Positions 53,353 to 63,178 of a stretch of DNA of 64,000 bases are shown here, in pieces. The translations under genes and the position numbers were made by a program. The notes beneath the pieces are model-generated. The model had not been told where the DNA came from and searched no databases. It saw only the letters and a program-made list of their open reading frames with translations. Origin of the DNA: Candidatus Thalassolituus haligoni. Lineage in GTDB: Bacteria > Pseudomonadota > Gammaproteobacteria > Pseudomonadales > Oceanobacteraceae. The DNA is taken from the NCBI RefSeq assembly GCF_041222825.1, contig NZ_CP139482.1, positions 2,635,001-2,699,000 on the forward strand, in the 5' to 3' direction. The stretch's first letter is position 1; each line of letters begins with the position of its first letter.

Positions 53353-54315
53353 ATGCACAAGACAACAGTGAAAACACCACAAAACACAGGGGCTGGAACA
53401 TTCACCCAGCGATTCAGAGCGAAGCGGTTGGTGGCTAATCAATTGATGGCTAATCGATTGGTAATCGCAGCGCTGACGAGCCTGTTTCTGTCACTGTCAT
53501 TCACCGTGAGCGCCGAGGTCTTGCCACAACAACAGTTGATTCCCGGCGGTCTCGCCCTGTTCGACCTCGGCACCGCAGCCACTCGTCCCAAGGTCGACAT
53601 CAAGGGTCAACCAGTCATGACCGTCGCCACAGGCAACGGTACTGGTCAGCACTGGACCGCGATCGTAGGTATTGACCTGAAGTCAGCACCTGGCAAACGT
53701 ACCCTGACCATTGATGGCCAAGCCCGAACCTTCAGCGTAACCAAGCACAATTACGCCGAACAACACCTGACGGTGCAAAACAAACACGTTAATCCGAGTC
53801 AGCCAGCACTGGATCGCATTGGTGCCGAAAGCCGCGCCATGAAAGCCGTATTCACCTCATTCAGCAGTACCGCATCGACGCAATGGCAACCCATGATCTG
53901 GCCGATCACCGGGCCAATTTCCAGCCCATTTGGGCTACAACGCTTTTTTAATGGCCAACGCCGTAATCCTCACAGCGGGCTGGATATCGCCGCCGCCACA
54001 GGCACCGCCATCGTCGCCCCCGCCAACGGCACCGTGGTGCAAACCGGCGACTACTACTTCAACGGCAATACCGTGCTGCTGGATCATGGTCAGGGGTTGA
54101 TTTCGATGTTTTGCCATTTAAGCCAGATCGATGTGCAGCCTGGTGACCAACTGCACGCCGGTGACCATATCGGCCTGGTGGGCGCAACTGGCCGGGCAAC
54201 CGGCCCACATCTGCACTGGACCATCAGCCTCAACAACGCGCGGGTAAACCCGATGTTGTTCCTTGACCCGCAACTGCTGCCTGAGGCCAACCACGAAGAA
54301 ACCAGCCAGCCCTGA
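53353..54315 (+). CDS. M23-family metallopeptidase
   Basis: The 320-residue protein has a signal sequence (about residues 36-54, FTVSAE) after a long basic lead with a duplicated VANQLMANRL motif, then a beta-rich domain and a C-terminal LytM domain: HSGLDIAA (zinc His and Asp), a middle HGQGLISMFCH, and the GPHLHW motif. The zinc residues appear complete, so it may cut peptidoglycan peptides. AGGAG lies 8 nt before the ATG. It is 43 bp after xseA and ends 3 bp from the convergent tesB stop. Confidence 0.9.
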   Translation: MHKTTVKTPQNTGAGTFTQRFRAKRLVANQLMANRLVIAALTSLFLSLSFTVSAEVLPQQQLIPGGLALFDLGTAATRPKVDIKGQPVMTVATGNGTGQHWTAIVGIDLKSAPGKRTLTIDGQARTFSVTKHNYAEQHLTVQNKHVNPSQPALDRIGAESRAMKAVFTSFSSTASTQWQPMIWPITGPISSPFGLQRFFNGQRRNPHSGLDIAAATGTAIVAPANGTVVQTGDYYFNGNTVLLDHGQGLISMFCHLSQIDVQPGDQLHAGDHIGLVGATGRATGPHLHWTISLNNARVNPMLFLDPQLLPEANHEETSQP

Positions 54316-54318
54316 AAC

Positions 54319-55200
54319 TCAGTCTTCCGGTTTGCAATGACGGATCAGACCTTCCTGGGCAATCGAGGCCACCAGCTCGCCACTGGAAGAAAAAACCTGA
54401 CCCCGACAAAAACCGCGCCCACCCGAGGCACTGGGGCTGTCGATGCTGTACAGCAGCCAGTCATCCATACGGAACGGGCGATGAAACCAGATACTGTGAT
54501 CCAGGCTGGCAACCTGCATTTCTTTCTGGAACACCGAAACCCCATGCGGTAGCAAGGCGGTCGTGATCAGATTGAAGTCACTGGCGTAGGCCAGCAAGGT
54601 CGTGTGATGGCGAATATTGTCACCCAGGGTATCGTCGCTGCGCATCCACACCGCCTTGTGCGGCGGGCGAACTTCGGGTGAAAAAATATTGATCGGATCA
54701 ACCACCCGCATCTCAACCGGCTTGTCGGCGGTGTATATCGGCCGCAAGCGCTCCGGAAAACAATCGCGCCACTGCCGGGCCAGCTCGACCTGAGAGGCAA
54801 CCCCCTCCGGCCCTTCTGCCGGAGGCATATTCAGCTGATGCTCAAAGCCTTGCTCGGGACGCTGAAACGAACAAATCATCGACATCACCGCTTTACCCAA
54901 CTGACTGACAATCACCTGCCGATTGGCAAAACTGCGACCATCACGAGGGGCGGATACTTCAAACTCCAGGCTGTCGCGGACATTGCCGGGACGCAAGAAA
55001 TAGGCGTGTAATGAATGCGGCAACCAGTCGCGATGAAAATCACCAGGCAAGGTCTGCATCGCCGCTGACAGCGCCTGACCCAACACTTGGCCACCAAACA
55101 GATTTTTAAAACCCAAATCCTGGCAGCGACCACGAAAGCGGTTCATGCCAATCGGCTCCAGATCGAGCAAACCCATCAGTTCATCCAGAACATCACTCAT
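54319..55200 (-). CDS. tesB: Acyl-CoA thioesterase II
   Basis: This enzyme hydrolyses medium- and long-chain acyl-CoAs. The 293-residue product (E. coli 286) shows the double hot-dog pattern: QDLGFKNLFGGQVLGQAL, PHSLHAYFLRPG, then LDHSIWFHRPFRMDDWLLY near the end. The ATG at 55200 with GAGAGG 7 nt upstream replaces the longer frame starting at 55299. It converges on the M23 gene with a 3-bp gap and is divergent from trmA. Confidence 0.93.
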   Translation of the reverse strand: MSDVLDELMGLLDLEPIGMNRFRGRCQDLGFKNLFGGQVLGQALSAAMQTLPGDFHRDWLPHSLHAYFLRPGNVRDSLEFEVSAPRDGRSFANRQVIVSQLGKAVMSMICSFQRPEQGFEHQLNMPPAEGPEGVASQVELARQWRDCFPERLRPIYTADKPVEMRVVDPINIFSPEVRPPHKAVWMRSDDTLGDNIRHHTTLLAYASDFNLITTALLPHGVSVFQKEMQVASLDHSIWFHRPFRMDDWLLYSIDSPSASGGRGFCRGQVFSSSGELVASIAQEGLIRHCKPED

Positions 55201-55417
55201 GCCAAGGCCTCTCTCTATAGTCAGGCAATCAATATAATCAGGTGGTATTTGCGGCAAAGAAGCCCTATCCAAAGGAGCCGCTAACAGCCAGTCAAACACC
55301 GAAAGTTGTTTTTATTCTCAGGCTTCCGTGCAGTACGCTTGTTGTACAGCACCAGCGCCGTATAATGCCCGGCTTTTTTCACCCATATCTATCCCAATGC
55401 GGAGCTTACCCGCTTTT

Positions 55418-56521
55418 ATGTCAGATCTGTACCAACCCGGCGTAACGCCAGAACAGTACCCGGAATTACTGGAACAAAAGTGCCAAATCCTGACACAACG
55501 CCTGTCCGAATTTAGCCCACCGGAACTGGAAGTATTTGCCAGCCGTACCAGCCATTTCCGCTTACGGGCAGAATTTCGCCTGTGGCACAGTGGTGATCGC
55601 TGTTTCTACGCCATGTTTGATCCCGAAGATCGCAAAAAACCGCTGGAAGTGCTCGACTTTCCGATTGCCTCAGCGCTGGTCAACGACCTGATGCAACGAC
55701 TGTTAGCAGAGCTGCAACACAATCAACCACTGCGGCGCAAACTGTTTCAGGTCGAGTTTCTCACCACGCTCAGTGGCGATGCCTTGATCACACTGATTTA
55801 TCACAAAAAACTGGATGACGACTGGGAAATAGAAGCACGCGCCCTGATGGCTCGCTTGAACGTCGCCCTTATTGGCCGTTCCCGCAAACAAAAAGTGGTA
55901 TTGGAACGAGACTACGTTACCGAGCAACTAGAGGTCGATGGCCAGCGCTATGGCTACCGCCAGATCGAAGGTGGCTTCACCCAGCCAAATGGCGCAATGA
56001 ATCAGCACATGCTCAGCTGGGCGCGCAGCTGTTCGGCGGGTATTGGTGGTGACCTGCTCGAACTCTACTGTGGCAACGGCAATTTTTCGATCGCGCTGGC
56101 CAACTGCTTCGACCGTGTTATGGCGACTGAAATTTCCAAAACCTCCGTCGCGGCGGCACAGATCAATATCGCCGACAACCAGATCGACAACCTGATTATC
56201 GCCCGTCTCGCCAGCGAGGATTTTGTTCAGGCCCTGCGTGGCGAAAAACAGTTCGAACGACTGAAAGACATCGACCTCGGCAGCTATGACTTCCGCACCG
56301 TACTGGTCGACCCGCCACGGGCAGGACTCGACGACGAGTCCGTCAAACAGGTGCAGGGGTACGACAACATCATCTACATTTCTTGCAACCCCGAAACCCT
56401 GCAAGCGAATTTGCGTCTTCTGTCACAAACGCACACCATTCAACGCTTCGCCCTGTTTGACCAGTTTCCCTATACCCATCATATTGAGACTGGTGTTTTA
56501 CTGACCCGGAAACCTGTCTGA
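55418..56521 (+). CDS. trmA: tRNA (uracil(54)-C5)-methyltransferase
   Basis: This enzyme makes ribothymidine at position 54 of tRNA using SAM. The 367-residue product (E. coli 366) lacks a TRAM domain and has the catalytic core LELYCGNGNFS, VDPPRAGLDD and the nucleophile Cys in ISCNPETLQAN. The sequence aligns with E. coli TrmA over its length, including QFPYTHHIETGVLL at the end. The ATG at 55418 is chosen; 55397 is another in-frame ATG. Its stop overlaps an ATG at 56521 that could be an extended dbpA start. Confidence 0.96.
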   Translation: MSDLYQPGVTPEQYPELLEQKCQILTQRLSEFSPPELEVFASRTSHFRLRAEFRLWHSGDRCFYAMFDPEDRKKPLEVLDFPIASALVNDLMQRLLAELQHNQPLRRKLFQVEFLTTLSGDALITLIYHKKLDDDWEIEARALMARLNVALIGRSRKQKVVLERDYVTEQLEVDGQRYGYRQIEGGFTQPNGAMNQHMLSWARSCSAGIGGDLLELYCGNGNFSIALANCFDRVMATEISKTSVAAAQINIADNQIDNLIIARLASEDFVQALRGEKQFERLKDIDLGSYDFRTVLVDPPRAGLDDESVKQVQGYDNIIYISCNPETLQANLRLLSQTHTIQRFALFDQFPYTHHIETGVLLTRKPV

Positions 56522-56685
56522 TGGTCGATCCCTGGAAAAATGCCCGGAACGGCAAACTCGGCTCCATCCCACCCGTCAACGCCCAGCGTAACGGGACATC
56601 TCCTGACACCACAGCTGATATCAGCCCCGTCGGCAACGCCGCCCGGTCGCATCAGTCCATCCCGGATACACCACAGGCAGCCACC

Positions 56686-58077
56686 ATGACCGAATCAACC
56701 CCCACCAGCGAATTTGAAACCCTGCCGCTGCCAGCGGAACAAATCGACAACCTGCGCGCCATGGGTTACACCACCATGACCGCCATTCAAAAACTGGCCT
56801 TGCCGCTGGCGCTGGACGGCAGGGATCTGATTGCCCAGGCCAAAACCGGATCCGGCAAAACCGCCAGCTTCGCCATTCCACTGCTGACCAAAATCAACCC
56901 GCGCTTTTTTGGTGTCCAAGGCCTGGTACTGTGCCCTACTCGCGAACTGGCAACCCAGGTCGCCACCGAGATCCGCAAACTGGCCCGTTACCTGGCCAAT
57001 ATCAAAGTCGTGGTACTCAGTGGTGGCGTCTCCATTGGCCCCCAGATTGGCTCCCTCGAACACGGTGCTCATATCGTCGTCGGCACACCTGGCCGCCTCA
57101 AGGATCACCTGCGCAAAAACACCCTCGACATCAGCCAGGTACACACTCTGGTGCTCGACGAAGCCGATCGCATGTTAGACATGGGATTCAGTGACGACAT
57201 TCAGCACATCATTGGCCACACCCCGGAAGACCGCCAGACCTTGCTGTTCTCGGCCACCTACCCGAACAACATCCAGAAACTGAGCGCCCAGTACCAACAG
57301 ACGCCAGAAATCATCAAGGTCGAATCGACTCATACCAGCAACAGCATCGATCAACGCTTTATCTTGTGCGACCGTCATCAGCGCCCTGCTGCTCTTGAAC
57401 GAGTGTTAGCTCACTTCAACATCCAACAGGCCGTGGTATTCTGCAATACCAAACAAAGTACCGAAGAAATCGCCCAGCAGTTAACCTCTCTCGGCTTTAT
57501 TGCCCGCGCCATTAATGGCGACCTGGAACAACGCGACCGCGATGCCATTCTCACCCAGTTCAAACAAGGCTCGGCCAACTTCCTCGTCGCCACTGACGTT
57601 GCCGCTCGCGGTCTGGATGTTGACGATCTGCCCGCAGTGATTAACGTCGAAGTACCTCGGGAAATTGAGGTCTACACCCACCGCATTGGCCGTACTGGCC
57701 GCGCAGGCAAGGAAGGTATCGCCATCACCTTGCTGGCCGACAGCGAAGACCATAAGCGCAAGGCACTCAACCACCAGCAAGATATTGAGATTCCCTGTAT
57801 CGCCATCGACGAACTCAGCCGCAGCGAACCGGTACCAGTGCTGCCGGAATTCGCCACCCTCTGTATTGCCGCAGGCCGCAAACACAAAATGCGCCCAGGT
57901 GACGTACTTGGCGCTCTCACAGCGCCCGGCGGTATTCAGGGCAGTCAGGTTGGCAAGATACACGTGCTGGATATGGTGTCTTACGTCGCGGTGGCACGGA
58001 CAGCAGCCCGTCAGGCGGTTGATGTGTTAAATAAAGGCCGGGTCAAAGGCAAGACGATCAAAGCCAGAAAACTTTAA
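56686..58077 (+). CDS. dbpA: ATP-dependent RNA helicase DbpA
   Basis: This DEAD-box helicase is specific for 23S rRNA hairpin 92 during large-subunit assembly. The 463-residue product (E. coli 457) has Walker A AKTGSGKT (52-59), PTRELATQ, LDEADRMLDMGF, SAT, RIGRTGRAG and a C-terminal RNA-binding domain (LCIAAGRKHKMRPGDVLGAL), which distinguishes DbpA from other DEAD proteins. The longer frame from 56521, overlapping the trmA stop by 1 nt (TGATG), would add 55 unmatched residues. The ATG at 56686 matches the family better. Confidence 0.95.
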   Translation: MTESTPTSEFETLPLPAEQIDNLRAMGYTTMTAIQKLALPLALDGRDLIAQAKTGSGKTASFAIPLLTKINPRFFGVQGLVLCPTRELATQVATEIRKLARYLANIKVVVLSGGVSIGPQIGSLEHGAHIVVGTPGRLKDHLRKNTLDISQVHTLVLDEADRMLDMGFSDDIQHIIGHTPEDRQTLLFSATYPNNIQKLSAQYQQTPEIIKVESTHTSNSIDQRFILCDRHQRPAALERVLAHFNIQQAVVFCNTKQSTEEIAQQLTSLGFIARAINGDLEQRDRDAILTQFKQGSANFLVATDVAARGLDVDDLPAVINVEVPREIEVYTHRIGRTGRAGKEGIAITLLADSEDHKRKALNHQQDIEIPCIAIDELSRSEPVPVLPEFATLCIAAGRKHKMRPGDVLGALTAPGGIQGSQVGKIHVLDMVSYVAVARTAARQAVDVLNKGRVKGKTIKARKL

Positions 58078-58189
58078 CCATTGTTAACCACCTCGTACTC
58101 GTCGCTACCCGCTCCGCCACGATCGATCGTGGCGGATCATCCCGCAGTGATCCCATCTCTGTTGATCCATCCCTGTTGATCCCACCGAC

Positions 58190-60181
58190 TCAAGTCAAAC
58201 CGGATGCCAGCCAGTGTCGGACGTCAGCATAGGGGATGTTTTCCAGCTGACCAAAACCGGGCAACTGCCGGGCACGTACTTTGGATAACCAGGGCACCTG
58301 GATTCCGCATAAAAAACGGGTGAGCAACTCCAGCGACGCTGGCTGACCAAACTGCTGCTGAATGTTTTGTTGTAACGGAGCCACCAGCCTGGCCGCATTC
58401 AGCGTTGCCAATGAATGGCTATGTTGAGTGTAAGCCCAAGCTTTAAACTGGCCACGACACACCGAGCAGATACCGCAATCCTGCGGCATTTGCTCACCAA
58501 AGTAGGCGGCCAGCCGCCGCGATACACAGTCAGGCTGACGAAACAGATCCAGCATCGTGTGAATACGATGAATCTCATTGGTCTGTTTCTGCAAAAAATG
58601 CGCATACAAGGACTCCGCCAGACCCGGTTCGGCCAGCTTCTGCCCATCGACCCGATAAACATCCGTCATCTGCTTGCTTTCGAGTTGTATCCAGCCTCTC
58701 TCCTGACAGAACTCCAGCGCGTTTAATGCCCGCACTCGGGTTGGCCTGTCTCCAGCGCTTGCTTGCTTACCTAACGCCTGCTCCAGCGCGTCACTATTGA
58801 AGGTGTACCAGCTGCGGCCTTTGCTGCTGGTGTTGAGTAGCGTTTGCAAAAACTGCTGACGCTCACCGTTAAAGTGATTCAACAACTCCGTTTCGGACTG
58901 CTCAAGCTTGTACCTGTATTCAGCAAAATAGCTGTACTGCGACGTCAGTACACCGCGCATTTCGAGATTAACCAACAGGGTCTTCAGCGGCAGCAAACGA
59001 ATATTTGTGGTATTGGACAGTGGCGTCATCAGCACTTCCCACTGACTGCCCTGTTGCTGTTCCGAAATGCTCTGAATCACCTGCTGAATGCTGTGTAACT
59101 CTGGCCCATCGCCGTAAACGAAATTTTCCAGCACCGTCAGACCGGACTCATCCGCCAGCATAATGCAGTCCGAAGCATGGCCATCGCGCCCGGCACGGCC
59201 AATTTCCTGACTGTAATTTTCAATCGATTTCGGCAAGTCATAATGCATCACCTGACGGATATTGCTTTTATCCACCCCCATGCCAAACGCAATGGTGGCG
59301 ACAATCACCGGCATCGCACCAGACATAAACTGCTGCTGAATGGCTTCCCGCTGTTCGTGGCCCAAACCGGCATGATAAGCCACCACCGGAAACGGCAATT
59401 GCGGGGCCAGCTGCCGGGCTACTTCTTCAGCAGTATGTTGCAGGGTTACATAGATAATGGCGGCAAAATCCTGCTGTTTTTGTGCCGATTTGCGGGCCAG
59501 ATGTTGCAACCAGGTCGCACATTGATCAACCCGTTCAGATGCCGCCGTCGGCTGTACTAGCAAGCGCAAATTGGGCCGGTGAAAGCCCGTCGTCACCACA
59601 TCGTTTACGGCGATAGCGAAATGCGTTTGCATATCATCAATCACCGCCTGAGTCGCAGTGGCGGTTAATAACAACACCTGTGGCACCGCAAACTCGCGGC
59701 AATAATCCGGCAGTTTCAAATAATCCGGGCGGAAATTATGACCCCACTCCGAGATACAGTGGGCCTCATCGACCACCAGCAAAGAGATAGGCACCTGACC
59801 AATAAATTGCCGGAAGCGCTCGTTTTTCAGCCGCTCGACCGACACCATCAGGATTTTGATCGTACCGCTGCGCACACCGCTCATAACAGCCTGGGCTTCG
59901 TCCCGGCTCTGGGTAGAATCGATCGTTGCAGCCGCAATGCCACGGGATTGCAGATATTGCACCTGGTCTTGCATCAGCGCCAGCAACGGTGAAATCACCA
60001 ACGTCAGATGCGGCAACATCAGCGCAGGTAATTGATAACAGAGCGATTTGCCCGAGCCTGTCGGAAAAATCGCCGCACCGGAACGCCCTGCCAGAATCGT
60101 CTCAATCACCGTCTGCTGGCCAGGACGCAGAGAGTCAAACCCGAAATATTGCTGCAATGGCTGCTGCCAAGACAATGGCAT
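58190..60181 (-). CDS. recQ: RecQ-family ATP-dependent DNA helicase
   Basis: This 3'-5' helicase works in recombination and repair. The 663-residue product (E. coli 609) has Walker A PTGSGKS (40-46), DEAHCISEWGHNFRPDY, TIAFGMGVDK and SQEIGRAGRDG, then the zinc-binding module (Cys in CVSRRLAAYF and CGICSVC) and a helical tail with the LPGFGQLENIPY segment, resembling HRDC-type helices. The ATG at 60181 has GGA 8 nt upstream; the longer frame from 60304 adds 41 unlikely residues. It is longer than E. coli RecQ, so it may belong to a RecQ-like subgroup. Confidence 0.93.
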   Translation of the reverse strand: MPLSWQQPLQQYFGFDSLRPGQQTVIETILAGRSGAAIFPTGSGKSLCYQLPALMLPHLTLVISPLLALMQDQVQYLQSRGIAAATIDSTQSRDEAQAVMSGVRSGTIKILMVSVERLKNERFRQFIGQVPISLLVVDEAHCISEWGHNFRPDYLKLPDYCREFAVPQVLLLTATATQAVIDDMQTHFAIAVNDVVTTGFHRPNLRLLVQPTAASERVDQCATWLQHLARKSAQKQQDFAAIIYVTLQHTAEEVARQLAPQLPFPVVAYHAGLGHEQREAIQQQFMSGAMPVIVATIAFGMGVDKSNIRQVMHYDLPKSIENYSQEIGRAGRDGHASDCIMLADESGLTVLENFVYGDGPELHSIQQVIQSISEQQQGSQWEVLMTPLSNTTNIRLLPLKTLLVNLEMRGVLTSQYSYFAEYRYKLEQSETELLNHFNGERQQFLQTLLNTSSKGRSWYTFNSDALEQALGKQASAGDRPTRVRALNALEFCQERGWIQLESKQMTDVYRVDGQKLAEPGLAESLYAHFLQKQTNEIHRIHTMLDLFRQPDCVSRRLAAYFGEQMPQDCGICSVCRGQFKAWAYTQHSHSLATLNAARLVAPLQQNIQQQFGQPASLELLTRFLCGIQVPWLSKVRARQLPGFGQLENIPYADVRHWLASGLT

Positions 60182-60663
60182 AGTCGCTTTCCCTGTGTAC
60201 GTTGCAAATACCGGATAAAAACCAGAATGATTGGCCAGTGTACCGGAAAGAAATACGCCACAGCTATCATCGACTTCGACCGGCATTGCTCCTCTTTCGA
60301 ACACTCCAGTCTGAATTCTGTTGTAAAAGATGGACTTTTTTGCTCATAGACACTTCGTTGCTGGCGTTAGTGTAAACGCCTTAAATAAGCGTCCAGAATC
60401 ATTGAACCACTACAAACCACGACTCTGGTTGTCGCCAAACAAAACAATCAAAAACGAGATACGCCACCATGGACAAGAGTACCGTTGTCGAGTGCACTCG
60501 CCGATACGAAGCCACCGATCCAGCACGCGAGTTGCTTCAAAAGCCGGAGAAGCGGTGAGCCAATGGAATCCAGACGCTGCATGATCACCATAATTGACAA
60601 TAACCCTAACCCTGGGCACCGCTGGCCAGTTATTCCGCTCTCTCGTACCAGTACAGTAGCTAC
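60182..60663. other. Intergenic region, no supported gene
   Basis: The stretch between the recQ start and the terminator of the dehydrogenase gene is about 480 bp. A 29-codon frame (60469-60558, MDKSTVVECTRRYEATDPAR) has no clear ribosome-binding site. I saw no tRNA, no hairpin and no repeat in this stretch. Confidence 0.5.
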
Positions 60664-60694
60664 AAAAAAGCCGCTACCTTGCGGCAGCGGCTTG
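60664..60694 (-). terminator. Intrinsic terminator of the PQQ dehydrogenase gene
   Basis: On the minus strand AAGCCGCT, a 10-nt loop and AGCGGCTT are followed by TTTT. It lies about 90 bp after the stop at 60781. Confidence 0.75.
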
Positions 60695-60759
60695 TTTGTA
60701 GCTTCATAGCTTCAGGTTGTTAGCCTCAGATCAGAGGGCCTCAGCCAGCTGATAAACAG

Positions 60760-60774
60760 CTAGCAGCCTGTCGG
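60760..60774. repeat. IS-end-like motif, copy 2
   Basis: CTAGCAGCCTGTCGG is identical to 30561-30575, and here stands just beyond the stop codon of the dehydrogenase gene. A relic of a transposition event or a shared end of a MITE family is likely. Confidence 0.4.
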
Positions 60775-60780
60775 TCTATC

Positions 60781-62559
60781 TTATCGTACAGCGACTTCGT
60801 GACGCTTAGGCAACTTGAAGGTCCAGACTGTCCCGCCCTGGTTCAGGTTTTTCACCCGCTTGGCCACTTCGCCACCCCACAGCGGTACTGCACCACCCCA
60901 GCCGGATACCACTGCGATGTACTGTTCGCCGTCCTGTTCCCAGGTTACGGGTGTACCAACGATGCCGGAGCCGGTGTTGAACTTGTAAACCATTTCACCG
61001 GTCTTGGCATCAAATGCCATCAGGTAGCCTTCCGGGTTACCGGTAAATACCAAGCCACCAGCGGTTGTCATCACACCGCCCCACAGAGGTGCGTTGTTTT
61101 CATAGCGCCAGACTTCCTTGCCGCTTTTGGGATCGATCGCACGCAGAACACCGATGTATGCTTCGTTGATTGGCTTGATAGTGAAGCCAGCACCCAGGTA
61201 GGCAGCGCCTTTTTTATAGGCTGTTGGTTCGTTCCAGATGTCCATTTCCCACTCGTTGGAGGGTACATAGAACAGCCCGGTATCTTGAGAATAGGCCATT
61301 GGCATCCAGTTTTTGCCACCCAGGAAAGCAGGGGCAGCGACAACGGATTTGCCTTTGTGGCCGTCTGCACTGTCGGCCGGGTTACCAGGGCGGAAGTCGT
61401 CGTTAAAGATCGGACGACCTTTTTTATCCAGTCCCTTGGCCCAGGTAATCTTGTCGACAAACGGGAAGCCACGGATGAAGTCGCCGTTTTCGCGGTTCAA
61501 GACATAGAAGAAGCCGTTACGGTCAGCTGTTGCGGCGGCTTTGATGGTTTTCTTGCCGTCTTTGTAGTCGAAAGACACCAGTTCGTTAACACCGTCATAA
61601 TCCCAGCCATCGTGTGGCGTGGTCTGGAAGTGCCATTTGATCTCGCCAGTATCCGGGTCGATACCCAGACGGGAAGAGGAGTACAGGTTGTCGCCAGGGC
61701 GCAGGTGAGAGTTCCATGGTGCCGGGTTACCGGTACCGAAGAACAGCAGGTCGACGTCCGGATCATAGGTGCCGCCCAGCCAAGTGGCTGCGCCGCCTGA
61801 CTTCCACAGATCGCCAGGCCAGGTTTTACCTGCCTTGCCACCAGTAATGCCATTTTCCTTGCCGTTCAGGTAGCCCATATGGCCTTCAACGGTAGGACGC
61901 GTCCAGACCACTTCACCGGTTTTGGCGTCGTAGGCTTCGACTTTACCGACGATACCGAATTCACCACCGGAAACACCGGTAATGACTTTGCCTTTCACTA
62001 CGATCGGTGCCGCTGAGATGGAATAACCACCCTTGTAGTCAGCTACTTTTTTCTTCCAGACGGTTTTGCCGGTGTCTTTGTCCAGTGCCACCAGTTTGGC
62101 GTCCAGCGTGCCGAAGATCACCAGGTTGTCGTACAGCGCCACACCCCGGTTGATCACGTCGCAGCAAGGCATGATGTTTTCTGGCAGCCGGGCATCGTAC
62201 TGCCACAACTCATCTCCTGTAGCGATATCAATCGCGAACACCCGTGAATAGGAGGCGGTTACGTACATAACGCCGTCTTTGATCATTGGCTGGGATTCTT
62301 GACCGCGCTGCTTTTCACCACCAAAAGAGAAACCCCAAACAGGCGTCAGATCCTGAACAGATTGGGCATTGACCTTGGCCAATGGGCTGTAACGCTGACC
62401 ACGAAGACCCATGCCGTAGCTCACTACGTCGTTGGTGGTTGCCTGGTCGTTGATAATATCTTTGTCGGTAACACCAGCCTGAACAGAACTGGCCAGAGAG
62501 ACGGCCGCTACCAAAGTGGACAGCGCGAGTCCCTTCAAGCCGATAGAAGTTGTTTTCAT
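60781..62559 (-). CDS. PQQ-dependent alcohol dehydrogenase, predicted lanthanide-type
   Basis: This periplasmic eight-bladed quinoprotein oxidises alcohols with PQQ, passing electrons to a cytochrome. The 592-residue product has a signal peptide (cut near VQA-GV, 28), the vicinal Cys pair MPCCDV (132-133) that contacts PQQ, and Trp-docking motifs such as VPLWGG. The catalytic Asp is in [10 protein letters not shown] (D320), and the residue two further is Asp (D322). Asp there marks lanthanide-binding enzymes (XoxF, PedH), while calcium enzymes such as ExaA have Ser or Ala. The overall pattern is closest to ExaA/PedE/PedH ethanol dehydrogenases. AAGGAG lies upstream of the ATG. No cytochrome gene is adjacent, but a solute-binding protein follows upstream. 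Confidence 0.9.
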   Translation of the reverse strand: MKTTSIGLKGLALSTLVAAVSLASSVQAGVTDKDIINDQATTNDVVSYGMGLRGQRYSPLAKVNAQSVQDLTPVWGFSFGGEKQRGQESQPMIKDGVMYVTASYSRVFAIDIATGDELWQYDARLPENIMPCCDVINRGVALYDNLVIFGTLDAKLVALDKDTGKTVWKKKVADYKGGYSISAAPIVVKGKVITGVSGGEFGIVGKVEAYDAKTGEVVWTRPTVEGHMGYLNGKENGITGGKAGKTWPGDLWKSGGAATWLGGTYDPDVDLLFFGTGNPAPWNSHLRPGDNLYSSSRLGIDPDTGEIKWHFQTTPHDGWDYDGVNELVSFDYKDGKKTIKAAATADRNGFFYVLNRENGDFIRGFPFVDKITWAKGLDKKGRPIFNDDFRPGNPADSADGHKGKSVVAAPAFLGGKNWMPMAYSQDTGLFYVPSNEWEMDIWNEPTAYKKGAAYLGAGFTIKPINEAYIGVLRAIDPKSGKEVWRYENNAPLWGGVMTTAGGLVFTGNPEGYLMAFDAKTGEMVYKFNTGSGIVGTPVTWEQDGEQYIAVVSGWGGAVPLWGGEVAKRVKNLNQGGTVWTFKLPKRHEVAVR

Positions 62560-62761
62560 TGTGTTCTCCTTAAAAGGATTTTCTTATTCGTGTAGGAGCC
62601 TCTGTGTCCGCTCAGGATGGAGCAGCAGTCACAGGATGCACTGGCCCTAGAGTCCAGATACATCACCATTGTTGGTTTTGACAGGTCATCATCCAATCCG
62701 ACCAGAGGCGTGATTTGCTAGTGCCTTGGTAGCACTCCTGATACGGGAGTAGTAGGTACTT

Positions 62762-62922
62762 GGAGTCTGTCGGGCTTAGGACTGCTTTATTGCGGAAAAG
62801 CTGAAGCTGACTTTTTTTGCGCACATTCTTGGTAAACAGAACCACTATTCGCCTCAATTTTACGTAAAAATCGCTCAAACCCATCTTTCCCATGCGACGA
62901 ACGCCTAAGTCTGACAAGCTCC
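62762..62922. repeat. MITE-like element, 161 bp
   Basis: GGAGTCTGTCGGGCTTAGGA (62762-62781) and the inverse of 62903-62922 (GGAGCTTGTCAGACTTAGGC) agree at 15 of 20 positions. The interior contains no transposase. The ends share TGTCGG-CTTA with the motifs at 30561 and 60760. Confidence 0.45.
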
Positions 62923-63011
62923 TGGTTTACGCTTTGAACAGCTGTCAGAGACACTTCCAGGTACTGGAGGTCAGGTATCGCAGAGGTTGAAACTGGAGAT
63001 GTTAGTTAAGG

Positions 63012-63086
63012 CTGGAGATGTTGAGCTTGGAGATGTTGAGCTTGGAGATGTTGAGCTTGGAGATGTTGAGCTTGGAGATGTCGAGC
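63012..63086. repeat. 15-bp tandem repeat, five copies
   Basis: The unit TTGGAGATGTTGAGC is repeated five times; the first copy starts CTGG and the fifth has TCGAGC. A partial, diverged copy precedes it at about 62992. It lies in the intergenic gap, 92 bp from the next gene. Confidence 0.93.
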
Positions 63087-63178
63087 TTGGATGGCAGCGG
63101 TTTGACGCCTGATGTCAGCCATCAAACGCCAAATAGCTCGGCCATCCACCATCCACACCCAGAGAGGAATGAGAGGGA

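Larger units (their letters stand above)
62560..63178. other. Intergenic region with a MITE-like element and a tandem repeat
   Basis: This 619-bp gap between two minus-strand genes holds a 161-bp element with 20-bp imperfect inverted ends (62762-62922) and a five-copy 15-bp tandem repeat (63012-63086). No gene is supported. A promoter for the dehydrogenase should lie near 62570-62760, but I did not find a convincing one. Confidence 0.65.

Noticed and set aside
60469..60558. 29-codon frame MDKSTVVECTRRYEATDPAR
   Set aside because: It is too short, without a clear ribosome-binding site or known family; noted only as a possibility.
60799..61800. Plus-strand frame of 333 codons antisense to the PQQ dehydrogenase
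   Set aside because: It is a shadow of the well-supported dehydrogenase on the other strand, and its Cys- and Val-rich composition is unlike a real protein.
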